NCBI RefSeq assembly: GCF_015709525.1
Contig: NZ_JADNRA010000018.1
Location: 1 to 64,000 of the forward strand
Reading direction: 5' to 3'
Source: Methylocystis sp. L43
GTDB lineage: Bacteria; Pseudomonadota; Alphaproteobacteria; Rhizobiales; Beijerinckiaceae
DNA length: 64,000 bases
Of this stretch, positions 9,072-18,043 are shown in pieces. The number at the start of each line of letters is the position of its first letter. Positions within the stretch are counted from its first letter, which is position 1. The position numbers and the translations under genes were made by a program. Below the pieces are notes generated by a model. It was not told where the DNA came from. It saw only the letters and a program-made list of their open reading frames with translations, and made no database searches.

Positions 9072-9794
9072 CTAGCGCGAGAGCCCCCAGACCATATTCA
9101 CGCGCGCCGAGAGACGCTGCAGGCCCGGACGCACAGGAATCTCGGCTCCTCCCGGCGGTGCGGCCGCCTGCGCCGCATAGGCGCGCGGACGCGCGTCGAT
9201 CTCCTCGAGCGGACGAATTTCGATGACGCGGGACAGCCGCAGTCCGGCCGCCTCCGCATAAATCTTCGCCTGCCGCTCCGCATCCTTGACCGCTTCGCGC
9301 CGCAGTGCGTCAAGCCGCTGCTTGGGATGCGCGATTTCGAAATCAATGCCTTCGAAGCTGTTAACGCCCTTGTCGATCAGACCGCCGGCGATCTCGCCGG
9401 CCTGTTCGACCCGCGTCACCCGCACGTGCAAATCGTTTCGTGCGCGGAAAAACTTTTGTGATGGCTTGGGTTTGCCTGTCTTGGGGTCTCGCTCTTCGGC
9501 GGTGACGGGCGTGAGCGTTACGCCCTGCGTCTGCACTTCAGCGTCGGGAACGCCTAACTTTTTGAGTTCGGCGAGAACCGCTTCGACCGCGCGCGCATTG
9601 TCCGCCGCGGCGTCGGCGGCCAGCGGCCGTTCGGTGACGACGCCGAACCGCAAGATCGCCAAGTCAGGCGCGACGTCCTCGTAAGCCTCGCCAATGACTG
9701 AGAGATTTGGAACGCCGTCCTTCAGCGTGTCGGCGTTCCCAGCAGCCGTGAACAGCATCAGGCCGAGCGAAAGTGCGAAGAGCAAACGAATCAT
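9072..9794 (-). CDS. SIMPL (DUF541) domain periplasmic protein
   Basis: A 240-residue exported protein. The start at 9794 is fixed by a clear signal peptide (MIRLLFALSLGLMLFTAAGNA) and an AGGA site just upstream. The longer open frame to 10808 is only a shadow of the GST gene. The mature part shows the SIMPL pattern: ISVIGEAYEDVAPDLAIL-like start, a long helix (ADAAADNARAVEAVLAELKKLG), then VQTQGVTLTPV and a C-terminal RLSARVNMVW strand. Members are periplasmic or outer-membrane proteins such as YggE, implicated in oxidative-stress tolerance. It is 135 bases upstream of the ArsC-like gene on the same strand. Confidence 0.88.
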   Translation of the reverse strand: MIRLLFALSLGLMLFTAAGNADTLKDGVPNLSVIGEAYEDVAPDLAILRFGVVTERPLAADAAADNARAVEAVLAELKKLGVPDAEVQTQGVTLTPVTAEERDPKTGKPKPSQKFFRARNDLHVRVTRVEQAGEIAGGLIDKGVNSFEGIDFEIAHPKQRLDALRREAVKDAERQAKIYAEAAGLRLSRVIEIRPLEEIDARPRAYAAQAAAPPGGAEIPVRPGLQRLSARVNMVWGLSR

Positions 9795-9926
9795 GGCATA
9801 TCCTAACAAAAGCTGCGCATCAAAAAGCTCATCAAAGCCGTAAAACCGCCGGCTAGCGTCGCTAACCCGAACCAGCATACAGAAGCGGCGCTCCATCGCA
9901 GCTTCGCGTCCGCTCGAAAAGGCCTC

Positions 9927-10610
9927 ATGCCCACGCTTTATCATCACCCGCTCTGCCCCCATTCGCGATTTGTCCGGCTCGTCCTGTCCGAATATGGAAT
10001 AGACGCAACGCTCATCGAGGAGCGCGTGAGCGACCGCCGCCCAGAATTTCTCGCGCTTGATGCTGCCGGCCGCACGCCGGTTTTCGTTGACGATAACGGA
10101 CTTGTCGCGCCCGGCGCCAATCTCATCGCCGAATATATAGACGAGACCTATGGCGCCGAACGTGGCGCGCAACGACTCCTGCCGCAGGAAATGGCGGCGC
10201 GCATCGAAACGCGTCGACTCGTCGATTGGTTCAACGTCAAGTTTTTCGACGAGGTCACGAACTGGCTGATCACGGAGAAGGTTTACAAGCGCTTTGCGCC
10301 TCCGGGCGGCGCGCCCGATATGGACGTGGTGCGTGTGGCGCGGGCTAACGTCCGGCACCATATGCGCTACATCGGCTATCTCACCAATGCGCGCAACTGG
10401 CTCGCGGGCGATCGTTTGACCTATGCCGACTTTGCAGCGGCCGCGCATATTTCCTGCGCCGATTATCTTGGCGATGCGCCGTGGGACGAGGACGAGGCTG
10501 CGAAACACTGGTATCAGCGCATCAAGTCGCGTCCCGCGTTTCGTCCGCTGCTCTCTTATCGGGCTCCAGGACTTACGCCCGGCCGCTACTATGCGGAACT
10601 GGATTTCTAG
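9927..10610 (+). CDS. Glutathione S-transferase family protein
   Basis: A 227-residue protein with an N-terminal thioredoxin-like GST domain: TLYHHPLCPHSRFVRLVL with a CPHS motif, a cis-Pro loop in GRTPVF, and a glutathione gamma-glutamyl binding region GANLIAEYIDE. The C-terminal all-helical domain follows (about residues 90-227), with LTYADFAAAAHIS, the helix that caps the GST fold, near residue 170. The CPxS motif is that of beta/omega-like or stringent-starvation-type GSTs, which often have thiol-transferase or regulatory roles. The substrate cannot be told. It is divergent from the SIMPL gene, separated by 132 bases. Confidence 0.88.
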   Translation: MPTLYHHPLCPHSRFVRLVLSEYGIDATLIEERVSDRRPEFLALDAAGRTPVFVDDNGLVAPGANLIAEYIDETYGAERGAQRLLPQEMAARIETRRLVDWFNVKFFDEVTNWLITEKVYKRFAPPGGAPDMDVVRVARANVRHHMRYIGYLTNARNWLAGDRLTYADFAAAAHISCADYLGDAPWDEDEAAKHWYQRIKSRPAFRPLLSYRAPGLTPGRYYAELDF

Positions 10611-10732
10611 GCGTCGCGGAGTGGTCGGCGGCGCCAGATTCGAAGGCTCGAGGGCCACTGTCGCGAGGTTGCGGCCGCGCTTGACAACCGTGGGGTGGAG
10701 TGAGGCAAGTAGCCTCAATACGGGACCATCGA

Positions 10733-11938
10733 ATGAGCGCACCCAACGAGCGCGAGAGCGAAAAGGTTGAGCCGAAGCTCGCCGAAGGCGGCGAACCATC
10801 GCCCGCACTGCAGCGTCGGATCCGGCAGCAGGAAATATTGGCGGAGCTCGGCGTCTCGGCCCTCCAAGGCGCTTCGCTCGATCAGCTGCTGACGGATACA
10901 GTACAACTTACGGCGCAAGGACTGGATGCGGACTTCTGCAAAGTGCTGGAGCTGCTTCCGTCCGAGAACCAGTTTCTGGTGCGCGCCGGCGTCGGCTGGT
11001 CTCGCGGCGTGGTGGGCGTCGCGAAAGTCGGCGCGGATCTCGACTCGCCCGCTGGATACGCATTGCGCAGCGGCCAACCGGTCATCTCTAATCACCTCGA
11101 AAAGGAAACGCGGTTCAGGACTCCTGAGTTGCTGCGTCAACATGGCGTCCGCCGGGCGATGAATGTGATCCTGCAGGGTGACGGAAAACCTTATGGCGTC
11201 CTTGAAGTCGACAGCCGGTCGCCGGCCGATTTCAGGGAGCAGGACATCGCTTTTCTGCAGGGCGCCGCAAATCTTCTTGGCATGGCGATCGAACGCGAGC
11301 GAGAAGAGCGCAAGCTAAGAGCGGCGCTCGCGCGCAACGAAGCGTTGCTCAAAGAAATGAATCATCGCGTGAAGAACAGCCTTTCCATCGTCGGCAGCAT
11401 GCTCCGCCTGCAAGCCAACGACGCAGGCGATGAGCAGGTGTCCGAACTTCTCAACGAAGCCTCTCACCGCGTGGAAGCGATCGCAAAGGCGCATGACCAG
11501 CTGTCTCGCGGCTCGGACGTCGATTGCATGGACGTTGGCAAATACATTGAAGCGCTGTGTCACGATTTGGATGAAAGCGTCGCGCAATGCGACGTGCGCA
11601 CCGAGATCGAAGAAGGGATCGTCATCGCAACCGACCGGGCCGTTTCGACCGCGCTGATCGTCAACGAACTCATCGCCAATGCGGCGAAATATGCTTACGA
11701 AAGCCAGTCGGGAATTATTTCGGTGAAGGTCGCGCGCCAGGGCGCTGAGAATTTCACTGTTTCCGTGCGCGACGAAGGCGCTGGAATGCCCGATGACCTC
11801 GACCCTCGCAATCGCAAAGGGCTCGGCATGCGGATCATTGCGTCGTTCACGCGTCAACTCAGCGCGACGATCGAAATAAAAAAGCACGAACCTGGCGCCG
11901 AGTTCATCGTCTCGATCCCTCTACGAGCGCCCTGCTGA
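10733..11938 (+). CDS. GAF domain sensor histidine kinase, HisKA_2/HWE type
   Basis: A 401-residue soluble kinase from the ATG at 10733; a GTG at 10700 is an alternative start. An N-terminal GAF domain (about residues 40-188) is followed by a short coiled coil and the dimerisation helix with [11 protein letters not shown], where His211 is the likely phosphorylation site. This Arg-Val-Lys-Asn signature is that of the HisKA_2/HWE class found in alphaproteobacterial light, redox and general-stress signalling. The ATPase domain has the N box [11 protein letters not shown] and the G boxes DEGAGMPDD and GLGMRI. There is no membrane segment or response regulator next to it, so it probably senses a small cytoplasmic ligand or redox state. 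queG follows after one base. Confidence 0.9.
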   Translation: MSAPNERESEKVEPKLAEGGEPSPALQRRIRQQEILAELGVSALQGASLDQLLTDTVQLTAQGLDADFCKVLELLPSENQFLVRAGVGWSRGVVGVAKVGADLDSPAGYALRSGQPVISNHLEKETRFRTPELLRQHGVRRAMNVILQGDGKPYGVLEVDSRSPADFREQDIAFLQGAANLLGMAIEREREERKLRAALARNEALLKEMNHRVKNSLSIVGSMLRLQANDAGDEQVSELLNEASHRVEAIAKAHDQLSRGSDVDCMDVGKYIEALCHDLDESVAQCDVRTEIEEGIVIATDRAVSTALIVNELIANAAKYAYESQSGIISVKVARQGAENFTVSVRDEGAGMPDDLDPRNRKGLGMRIIASFTRQLSATIEIKKHEPGAEFIVSIPLRAPC

Positions 11939-11939
11939 C

Positions 11940-13112
11940 ATGCAGGCGCCTTTCCCGAACGCATCCATGATGGCGCCGACAGGTGGCCGACGGCGCACAG
12001 CCGAGACGCCCGAGGAGGAAATTCGCGCCCGTGCGCTCGAGACTGGCTTCGACGTCTGCCGCTTCGCGCGGGCCGATGTTGCGCCGGAGCAGGGCGAGCG
12101 GCTGCACGCATGGCTGCGGGACGGCGCGCACGGCGACATGGACTGGATGCGCGAGACGGCGGAGCGACGGGCCGCGCCGCGCGCGCTCTGGCCCGAGGCG
12201 GCAAGTCTCGTCATGCTCGGCCTGAACTACGGACCGGACGGAGATCCGCTCGCGTCGCTGACGAAACCGGCTGGCGCGACGATCTCCGTCTATGCGCGCA
12301 ACCGCGACTATCACGACGTCATCAAGGGCCGGCTGAAACAGCTCGCCGGATTCATCCTCAGCCGCGCCGGCGCCGGCGACGCCAAGGTCTTCGTCGACAC
12401 CGCGCCCGTCATGGAGAAGCCGCTCGCGCAGACGGCCGGCGTCGGCTGGCAAGGCAAACACACGAATCTCGTGTCACGCGAATTCGGATCGTGGCTCTTT
12501 CTGGGCGCGATTTTCACGACTCTTCGCCTCGAACCGGACCCGCCCGAGCACGATCATTGCGGCTCGTGCTCCAAATGTCTCGACGCCTGTCCGACGGCGG
12601 CCTTCCCAGCGCCCTACCGACTCGATGCGCGGCGCTGCATTTCGTATCTGACGATCGAGCACAGGGGTCCGATTCCCCTCGAATTGCGCGCCAAGATCGG
12701 CAATCGCATCTATGGCTGTGACGACTGTCTCGCGGTCTGCCCCTGGAACAAATATGCGCACGCCGGACGCGAGGCGAAGCTCGCCGCGCGGCCCGAATTC
12801 GGCTCCCCGCCGCTTGCGGAATTGGCGCGCCTCGACGATGCGGCGTTCCGGGCGCTTTTTGCGGGCTCCCCAATCAAACGCGTCGGACGCGATCGCTTTT
12901 TGCGCAATGTTCTGATCGCGATCGGCAATTCGGCCCGACCCGAGCTTGCCGCAGAGGCCGAGCGGTTGATCGATGACGCCGCCCTTGTTCGCGGCGCCGC
13001 CGTCTGGGCCCTCGGCAGACTGGCGCCGGCGCGAGCGGCGGAGCTTGGCGCACAGAGACTGGCGGCCGAACCCGACGCGGCGGTCCGCCAGGAGTGGCGC
13101 CAAACGGCTTGA
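11940..13112 (+). CDS. queG: Epoxyqueuosine reductase QueG
   Basis: A 390-residue enzyme that reduces epoxyqueuosine to queuosine at position 34 of tRNAs with GUN anticodons, using cobalamin and two [4Fe-4S] clusters. An N-terminal DUF1730 domain contains the catalytic Asp in [13 protein letters not shown] (Asp153). The ferredoxin-like part has [12 protein letters not shown] (Cys207, 210, 213, 217) and [10 protein letters not shown] (Cys260, 263, 267). A C-terminal HEAT-like helical tail completes the length normal for the family. It starts one base after the kinase stop. ATGs at 11967 and 11970 are possible alternative starts because the first residues align poorly with the family. Confidence 0.95.
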   Translation: MQAPFPNASMMAPTGGRRRTAETPEEEIRARALETGFDVCRFARADVAPEQGERLHAWLRDGAHGDMDWMRETAERRAAPRALWPEAASLVMLGLNYGPDGDPLASLTKPAGATISVYARNRDYHDVIKGRLKQLAGFILSRAGAGDAKVFVDTAPVMEKPLAQTAGVGWQGKHTNLVSREFGSWLFLGAIFTTLRLEPDPPEHDHCGSCSKCLDACPTAAFPAPYRLDARRCISYLTIEHRGPIPLELRAKIGNRIYGCDDCLAVCPWNKYAHAGREAKLAARPEFGSPPLAELARLDDAAFRALFAGSPIKRVGRDRFLRNVLIAIGNSARPELAAEAERLIDDAALVRGAAVWALGRLAPARAAELGAQRLAAEPDAAVRQEWRQTA

Positions 13113-13242
13113 AACAGGCAAAAGCGCCACAGTCGCCCCAAAATTGGGATCTTTCCCAGCTTTACTGCGTTGCGGCAGGCTACTCGCCGGCGATTTCGTT
13201 CTAATCTCTATCGCAGATCCCGACCTCGAACGCTCCTTCGCC

Positions 13243-14478
13243 ATGTCTGTCCTTTCGCGCCGCAATGCTGACGAACCCGCAGAGGAGGCTTCCCGCCTTC
13301 TGCTGCGGATTGGCGTGTTTTTGCTGTTCGTGATCTCGCTCATCGCGCCCATTCTGGCGCGTCAGACCGTTTATGTGCTGCTGCCGATCGGCGCGGCGTT
13401 GCTGCTCGCCGCCGCGACGCTGACGCCGGAGGAAGGGTCGGGGCGCTCCATGCGCTCGATCTTACTCTCGCCGCCCTTTCTCGCCGCTCTGTTGCTCGCC
13501 GCCTGGACTGCGCTCTCGCTGCTCTGGACCCCGTTCGAGGGACCAGCGGAACGCTTCGCGAAAATTACGGCGACGCTCGCCCTGGTTGCGCTCGCCACCG
13601 GATTTCTGCCGCTGCGCACCAAAACCTCGAATCTCAACCTGTTGCCGATCGGCGTCGCCGCGGCGACGATTGCGCTGGCCGCCGTCACTTTGCTGTTGAA
13701 ACCGCAATATACGCTCGATGACATTCTCGATGTCGGACCGCTCGGCCGCGCCGGACTCGGACTGGCCCTGCTTGTCTGGCCGGCCATGGGCGCCCTCGCC
13801 GTCCGCGGCCGGTGGTTTTCGGCCGCCGCCCTCGCTGTCGCAACGGTTATCGCCTGCTATCTTTCCGGCGCCCCGAACGGCGTCCCGGCGCTGGCCGTCG
13901 GCGCGGCTGTGTTCGCCGCCGCCTTCGGCCGCGCCCGGCTGATGTCCATTTTCCTTGCGGCGCTCATGACGGCGATCGTGCTGCTCGCGCCGCTGACCGC
14001 CTATGCGGCGCATCTGATCTGGCCCGAACGTCCGCCCGGCTTCTTCAGACATCTCGCCTTTTGGGGTCAGATGATCGACGCGGACGGCTGGCGCACATTG
14101 ATCGGACACGGCTTTGGCGCGGCCACCTGGGGCGTGCTCGGCGGCTATCTGACGCCGGCGACGCCGCGCAGCCTGATCTTCAAAATCTGGTTCGATCTCG
14201 GCGTGCTCGGCGCGGCCGCGGCGGCGCTCGTCGCCGCCCGCACCAGCCTGTTCGTCGGCCAGTCGCGTCCGGCGCTTGCGCCCTTTCTTCTCGGCGGCCT
14301 CGGCGCGGGATTCGCCATTTGCCTGTTCGGTCCCGCGGCCGAGCAGCTGTGGTGGCTGACCCTCGCGGGACTCGACGCCATCGCCTTTGCGCTCGTGATG
14401 CGCGGGCAATTCCGGAAACGTCGCCCGCGCCTGCCCATCGGCTGGAGCGCGCCTGCCGAGGACCATGCATCGCCGTGA
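13243..14478 (+). CDS. O-antigen ligase/polymerase-like membrane protein
   Basis: A 411-residue integral membrane protein with about ten to twelve hydrophobic segments. The start at 13243 (MSVLSRRNAD) gives a short cytoplasmic N terminus before the first membrane helix; an open frame continues upstream into the end of queG but is not credible. A large soluble loop around residues 260-310 (HLIWPERPPGF to TLIGHGFGAA) contains the GHGFG-like motif typical of Wzy/WaaL proteins. The family joins O-antigen to lipid A-core or polymerises polysaccharide at the periplasmic face. Its stop overlaps the GTG of the WD40 gene (GTGA), so the two are coupled. Confidence 0.7.
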   Translation: MSVLSRRNADEPAEEASRLLLRIGVFLLFVISLIAPILARQTVYVLLPIGAALLLAAATLTPEEGSGRSMRSILLSPPFLAALLLAAWTALSLLWTPFEGPAERFAKITATLALVALATGFLPLRTKTSNLNLLPIGVAAATIALAAVTLLLKPQYTLDDILDVGPLGRAGLGLALLVWPAMGALAVRGRWFSAAALAVATVIACYLSGAPNGVPALAVGAAVFAAAFGRARLMSIFLAALMTAIVLLAPLTAYAAHLIWPERPPGFFRHLAFWGQMIDADGWRTLIGHGFGAATWGVLGGYLTPATPRSLIFKIWFDLGVLGAAAAALVAARTSLFVGQSRPALAPFLLGGLGAGFAICLFGPAAEQLWWLTLAGLDAIAFALVMRGQFRKRRPRLPIGWSAPAEDHASP

Positions 14479-15479
14479 CGCTGTCTTCCACGCTCGCCGA
14501 CAAAGTCGAAACCCTCGGGCTTCGTGAGCCTGTCGCAGCCGCGGCGTTCCTCGGCGGCGCGCCGGTCTTCGCGCTCGCCGACGGGACGCTGCATTTCGGC
14601 GATGGCGCGGAGGGACGGCGCATTCCGGCCCATCAAGACGCGGCCATCCTCGTCGTCGCGCAGGACGGCGACCGGCTCGTCACCGGCGGAGACGACGGGC
14701 GCGTCGTGGCGACCGACGCGAAAGGCGGCGTCGAAGTCATCGGCGACGAAAAGGGTAAATGGATCGACGCCGTCGCCGCGCGGGGCGGCGCGGTGGCGTG
14801 GACAGCGGGAAAGGTGGCGCGAGCACGCTCGGCGAAGGGCGACGCGAAGACGCTGGATCTGCCGTCGACCTCGCGCGGCCTCGCCTTCTTTCCCAAAGGC
14901 TACCGGCTGGCGATCGCCCATTACGGCGGCGCGACGTTGTGGTTCCCGAACGCCGGCAAGCCGGAAGCGCTCGACTGGGCGGGCTCGCATCTTGACGCGA
15001 CGATCTCTCCCGACGGGCGCTTCCTCGTCACCTCGATGCAGGAGAATATGCTGCACGGCTGGCGCCTCGCCGACGGCAAGCACATGCGGATGGCGGGATA
15101 TCCGGGAAAAACGCGCAGCTTCTCCTGGTCGCATGACGGGAAATGGTTGGCCACCTCAGGCGCCGACGCCTGCATCGTCTGGCCGTTTTCGGGCAAGGAC
15201 GGTCCCATGGGCCAGGCGCCGCGCGAATGCGGCGTGCATTCGGCGATTGTGACGCGCGTCGCCTTCCATCCCGCCGCTCTGGTCATAGCGATGGGCTATG
15301 ACGACGGCCTTGTCATGCTGGCGCGCCTTACCGATGGATCTGAGATTCTGGTGCGCCGTCCGGCGCAGGAGGACGATCGCGCGCGGATCAGCGCGCTCGC
15401 CTGGGACGAGAAGGGGGCGCGTCTCGCGTTTGGCGCGGAGAACGGCGACGCCGGCGTGCTGAGCCTGCCGAAACCCTGA
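14475..15479 (+). CDS. WD40 repeat protein
   Basis: A 334-residue protein with a GTG start at 14475 overlapping the upstream stop. Repeats of about 40 residues end in WD-like pairs, for example SWSHDGKWLATSGADACIVW and AWDEKGARLAFGAENGDAGVL; about six or seven blades would form a beta-propeller. There is no signal peptide or other domain, so it is probably a cytoplasmic scaffold. Coupling to the O-antigen ligase-like gene suggests, without proof, a role in envelope polysaccharide synthesis or its control. Confidence 0.85.
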   Translation: MTLSSTLADKVETLGLREPVAAAAFLGGAPVFALADGTLHFGDGAEGRRIPAHQDAAILVVAQDGDRLVTGGDDGRVVATDAKGGVEVIGDEKGKWIDAVAARGGAVAWTAGKVARARSAKGDAKTLDLPSTSRGLAFFPKGYRLAIAHYGGATLWFPNAGKPEALDWAGSHLDATISPDGRFLVTSMQENMLHGWRLADGKHMRMAGYPGKTRSFSWSHDGKWLATSGADACIVWPFSGKDGPMGQAPRECGVHSAIVTRVAFHPAALVIAMGYDDGLVMLARLTDGSEILVRRPAQEDDRARISALAWDEKGARLAFGAENGDAGVLSLPKP

Positions 15480-15568
15480 GCCTCTGGAGGCGCATGCCCG
15501 CGGAACTCCAGTCCTCATAAGAGGTTGAAGACCTGACCCTCTTAGAACGGGACGGCCAGGAGACAGCA

Positions 15569-15799
15569 ATGACCCTGCATAGCGACAGCAATCCGCACCA
15601 GCACGTTCAGAGAATTCAAAATCGCCTCCAGGAGACGATCAACCACCTGCGCGAGGATATCGAAAAGGTCGAGGAGCCGCAGCTCAAGGCCATGTTCGAG
15701 ACCTCCGCCGAGGTTCTGACAGGACTGAAGAAGGCCTACAGCGACTACGAAGAAAAGAAGGAGCCGGCTTGGCCCGGCGGACGCGAATTGCACAGCTGA
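15569..15799 (+). CDS. Small coiled-coil hypothetical protein
   Basis: A 76-residue soluble protein with AGGAG at 15555-15559 as ribosome binding site. Residues 10-62 form one amphipathic helix rich in Glu, Lys and Leu (IQNRLQETINHLRED, then LKAMFETSAEVLTGLKKAYSDYEEKK). It resembles small stress-associated proteins of alphaproteobacteria. GGAAC at 15502-15506, 16 bases and then GGTT at 15523-15526 is close to the EcfG promoter consensus, so general-stress control is possible. No catalytic motif is present and the function is unknown. Confidence 0.65.
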   Translation: MTLHSDSNPHQHVQRIQNRLQETINHLREDIEKVEEPQLKAMFETSAEVLTGLKKAYSDYEEKKEPAWPGGRELHS

Positions 15800-15844
15800 T
15801 CAGCGCCGTTTGCGTTGGGCGCGGGAAGCGCGGACATTCCTGTC

Positions 15845-16651
15845 ATGACCGCGCCCGTTCCCAAGCTTCTGTCGATCGCCGGCTCCGACCCTTCCGGCGG
15901 GGCCGGCGTTCAGGCTGATCTGAAAACCTTCTCGGCCTTTGGCTGCTACGGTATGGCGGCGATCACGGCCTTAACCGCGCAGAACACGCAGGGCGTGACC
16001 GCTTCCTATCCCATCGCTGCGGACATCGTGGTCGCGCAGATCGAGGCGGTTCTGTCCGACATTTCTCCCGATGCGATCAAGATCGGCATGCTCGCGGCGC
16101 CTGAGATCGCCCGGGCGGTCGCCGAGACGCTGGCGCGCCACGGCGCGCGCAACGTCGTGCTCGATCCAGTGCTGGTTCCGACGCAAGGCGTCAGCCTCGC
16201 CTCGGCCGGCTTGGAGGCTGCTCTGGTTGCGGCCCTCCTTCCCCTAGCGCGTCTCGTGACGCCCAATCTTTATGAGGCGAGCGCGCTCACGCAAACGCCC
16301 CTCGCCACCAGCGCCGAGGAGATGGCGGCGCAGGGGCGGCTCCTCTGCGACGCGGGCGCGCGCGCCGTGCTGGTCAAGGGCGGCGATCTCAAGGGCGAAC
16401 CTGTCGACGTTCTTTTCGAGGCTGGAGAGAAACGGGTTTTTCGCGGGCGGCGCATTCCAACGCGCAACACGCATGGGACCGGTTGCGCCCTGTCCTCGGC
16501 CATCGCCTGCGAATTCGCCAAGGGCGCGCCGCTCATCGACGCCATCGCCGCCGCCAAAGCCTGGCTCGAAGGCGCGCTGGAGGCAGCGGGCCAGCTGCGG
16601 TTGAGCGAGGGCCGCGGGCCCCCGCACCATTTCTATGCGCTCTGGCGCTGA
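15845..16651 (+). CDS. thiD: Hydroxymethylpyrimidine/phosphomethylpyrimidine kinase ThiD
   Basis: A 268-residue ribokinase-fold enzyme that phosphorylates HMP and then HMP-phosphate in thiamine synthesis. The ATG at 15845 gives the canonical N terminus KLLSIAGSDPSGGAGVQADLKTF. The anion-hole and catalytic region is NTHGTGCALSSAIA, with the catalytic Cys. The middle motif VLDPVLVPTQG differs from the usual VxDPVMVAKSG, a mild divergence. No other thi gene lies next to it, and a composite palindromic repeat follows the stop directly. Confidence 0.93.
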   Translation: MTAPVPKLLSIAGSDPSGGAGVQADLKTFSAFGCYGMAAITALTAQNTQGVTASYPIAADIVVAQIEAVLSDISPDAIKIGMLAAPEIARAVAETLARHGARNVVLDPVLVPTQGVSLASAGLEAALVAALLPLARLVTPNLYEASALTQTPLATSAEEMAAQGRLLCDAGARAVLVKGGDLKGEPVDVLFEAGEKRVFRGRRIPTRNTHGTGCALSSAIACEFAKGAPLIDAIAAAKAWLEGALEAAGQLRLSEGRGPPHHFYALWR

Positions 16652-16818
16652 GCGCCCCCTCCCCTCCCCTGCTTCGCGGGAGAGGGAGCAGGTTGCGCCG
16701 TCCCCAACACGCGTGAATATGTTCGGTTCATCCGACAGGGTTGGCGATAGGCGAAATGGCGCCGCTCACCTTCTCCCGCTTTAGCGGGGGAAGGTGGCGC
16801 GAAGCGCCGGAAGGGGGC
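16652..16818. repeat. Composite palindromic repeat, copy 1 (upstream of DUF559 gene)
   Basis: Two sub-units are separated by about 57 bases. Sub-unit A (16652-16702) is a pyrimidine-rich run followed by a GCTTCGCGGGAGAGGG stem and GGTTGCGCCGTC. Sub-unit B (16760-16818) has two hairpins, CTCCCGC-TTTA-GCGGGGG and GGCGC-GAA-GCGCC, and ends in GGAAGGGGGC. The end of sub-unit B supplies the ribosome binding site of the following gene. A second copy lies at 17182-17351 and a related one at 30753-30875. Confidence 0.85.
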
Positions 16819-16820
16819 AC

Positions 16821-17177
16821 ATGCGGCAATCCCGCATCATGACGGAACGCGCCCGCCATTTGCGACGCGAGCCGACCAATGCAGAACGCAAACTCTGGCA
16901 CGTGCTGCGTGCGCATCGGCTGGCGGGCCTGTCGTTCCGGCGTCAGGCTCCCTGCGGGCCGTTCATCGCTGATTTCCTCTGCGCCGAGGCGCGCCTCATC
17001 GTCGAAGTCGACGGCGCCACGCATTCAAGCGATGAGGAAGTTGCTTACGACAAGCAAAGGGACGCCTGGTTCGCCGCCAACGGCTATCGCGTCCTGCGGG
17101 TGACGAATGAGGACGTGTATCGCAATCTCGACGGCGTCTGCGAGACAATGCTCGCTTGGCTCGAGGGGAGAGGTTAG
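16821..17177 (+). CDS. DUF559 (Vsr-like fold) endonuclease domain protein
   Basis: A 118-residue protein that is one DUF559 domain, a PD-(D/E)xK nuclease fold related to the very-short-patch repair endonuclease Vsr. Typical marks are RREPTNAERKLWHVLR, then FIADFLC, VEVDGATH and the C-terminal GYRVLRVTNEDVYRN. Asp and Glu in the FIADF and VEVDG motifs are the likely metal ligands. The ATG at 16821 follows a GGAAGGGGG ribosome binding site contributed by the repeat. The gene is bracketed by two direct copies of the composite repeat. The role of DUF559 proteins is unknown; association with repeats suggests co-mobilisation. Confidence 0.88.
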   Translation: MRQSRIMTERARHLRREPTNAERKLWHVLRAHRLAGLSFRRQAPCGPFIADFLCAEARLIVEVDGATHSSDEEVAYDKQRDAWFAANGYRVLRVTNEDVYRNLDGVCETMLAWLEGRG

Positions 17178-17181
17178 GGAA

Positions 17182-17351
17182 TCGCCCCCTCCCCAGCCCT
17201 CCCCCGCTACGCGGGAGAGGGCGCAGGTTGCGCCGTCATTAACGCTGGAGAATTCTTGCAGCCTCGCGAATTCTTGTTGCAAGGCATGAATCGCGCCGCT
17301 CCCTTCTCCCGCTTTAGCGGGGGAAGGTGGCGCGAAGCGCCGGAAGGGGGC
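17182..17351. repeat. Composite palindromic repeat, copy 2 (downstream of DUF559 gene)
   Basis: Sub-unit A' (17182-17236) and sub-unit B' (17293-17351) have the same order and orientation as copy 1. B' is nearly identical to B, including both hairpins and the GGAAGGGGGC end; A' differs in the pyrimidine run. The spacer between them is unrelated to that of copy 1, so the sub-units are conserved rather than the whole block. The 3' end of copy 2 abuts the convergent yqeY gene. Confidence 0.85.
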
Positions 17352-17356
17352 CGCAA

Positions 17357-17806
17357 TTAGCCCGACAGCGCCGCCTTCACCGCGGCGCTGGCTTTGCCGA
17401 AGTCCATGCGGCCCGTATATTTCGCCTTGAGCGCGGCGACGACCTTGCCCATGTCCTTGATCGAGGCCGCGCCGGTCTCGTCGATCGCCGCCTTCACGGC
17501 CTCGGCTGCTTCCGCCTCGGAGAGCTGCTGCGGCAAATAGGCGGAAATCACCGCAATCTCGCCGCGCTCCTTGCCCGCAAGATCCTCGCGCCCGGCCTTT
17601 TCATAGATTTCCAGCGACTCCTGCCGGCTCTTGATCATTTTCTGGAGCAGCGCGAGCTCGTCGTCGCCGCTGAGCGTCTTGCCGGCGCCGCGCGCCTCGA
17701 TGTCCTTATCCTTCAGCGCCGCGTTGATGAGCCGCAGCGCGTCGACCTTGGCGCGCTCGCCCGCCTTCATCGCCGTCTTGAGGTCCGCCGCAATCTTCTC
17801 GCGCAT
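17357..17806 (-). CDS. GatB/YqeY domain protein
   Basis: A 149-residue protein that is one YqeY domain, the helical domain also found at the tRNA-binding end of GatB. It starts MREKIAADLKTAMKAGERAKVDALRLI and shows the conserved DDELALLQKMIKSRQESLEIYEKAGR and YLPQQLSEAE. Standalone YqeY proteins are suspected of contributing to tRNA amidation or quality control but are not well characterised. It is divergent from carA, an arrangement common in this order. Full length. Confidence 0.93.
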   Translation of the reverse strand: MREKIAADLKTAMKAGERAKVDALRLINAALKDKDIEARGAGKTLSGDDELALLQKMIKSRQESLEIYEKAGREDLAGKERGEIAVISAYLPQQLSEAEAAEAVKAAIDETGAASIKDMGKVVAALKAKYTGRMDFGKASAAVKAALSG

Positions 17807-17876
17807 GTTATGTCCTTGGGGTTCCCATTTCGAGCCGAAATCGTCTAAGTATCTGCATCACTCGACGAAGCTCGCT

Positions 17877-17933
17877 TCCACCCTCCCCTTGAGGGGGAGG
17901 GTCGAGCCGCGCAAGCGGCTCGGGGTGGGGTGA
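17877..17933 (+). repeat. Palindromic intergenic repeat, unit facing right
   Basis: A stem CCTCCCC-TTGA-GGGGGAGG is followed by GAGCCGC-GCAA-GCGGCTC and GGGGTGGGGTGA. A second unit of the same design lies in opposite orientation at 17950-18003, so the pair sits head to head between yqeY and carA. Confidence 0.75.
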
Positions 17934-17949
17934 GCCCAGTCGATAATGA

Positions 17950-18003
17950 CACCCCCACCCGATCGCCTTTGGCGATCGACCTCCCCCCTCAAGGGGGAGG
18001 TGA
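17950..18003 (-). repeat. Palindromic intergenic repeat, inverted unit
   Basis: Read on the minus strand this gives CTCCCCCTTGAGGGGGGAGG, then a short GATCGCC/GGCGATC hairpin and GGGTGGGGGT. It mirrors the unit at 17877-17933 and lies in the leader of carA, so it could influence transcription or processing of that mRNA. Confidence 0.75.
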
Positions 18004-18043
18004 GCGCGCCGCCACGACGCATCCGACCGGGCATAGAACGGAC

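Noticed and set aside
9795-10808. Continuation of the minus-strand SIMPL frame to 578 codons
   Set aside because: It is antisense to the GST and kinase genes, has no motif, and the signal peptide and ribosome binding site at 9794 fix the true start.
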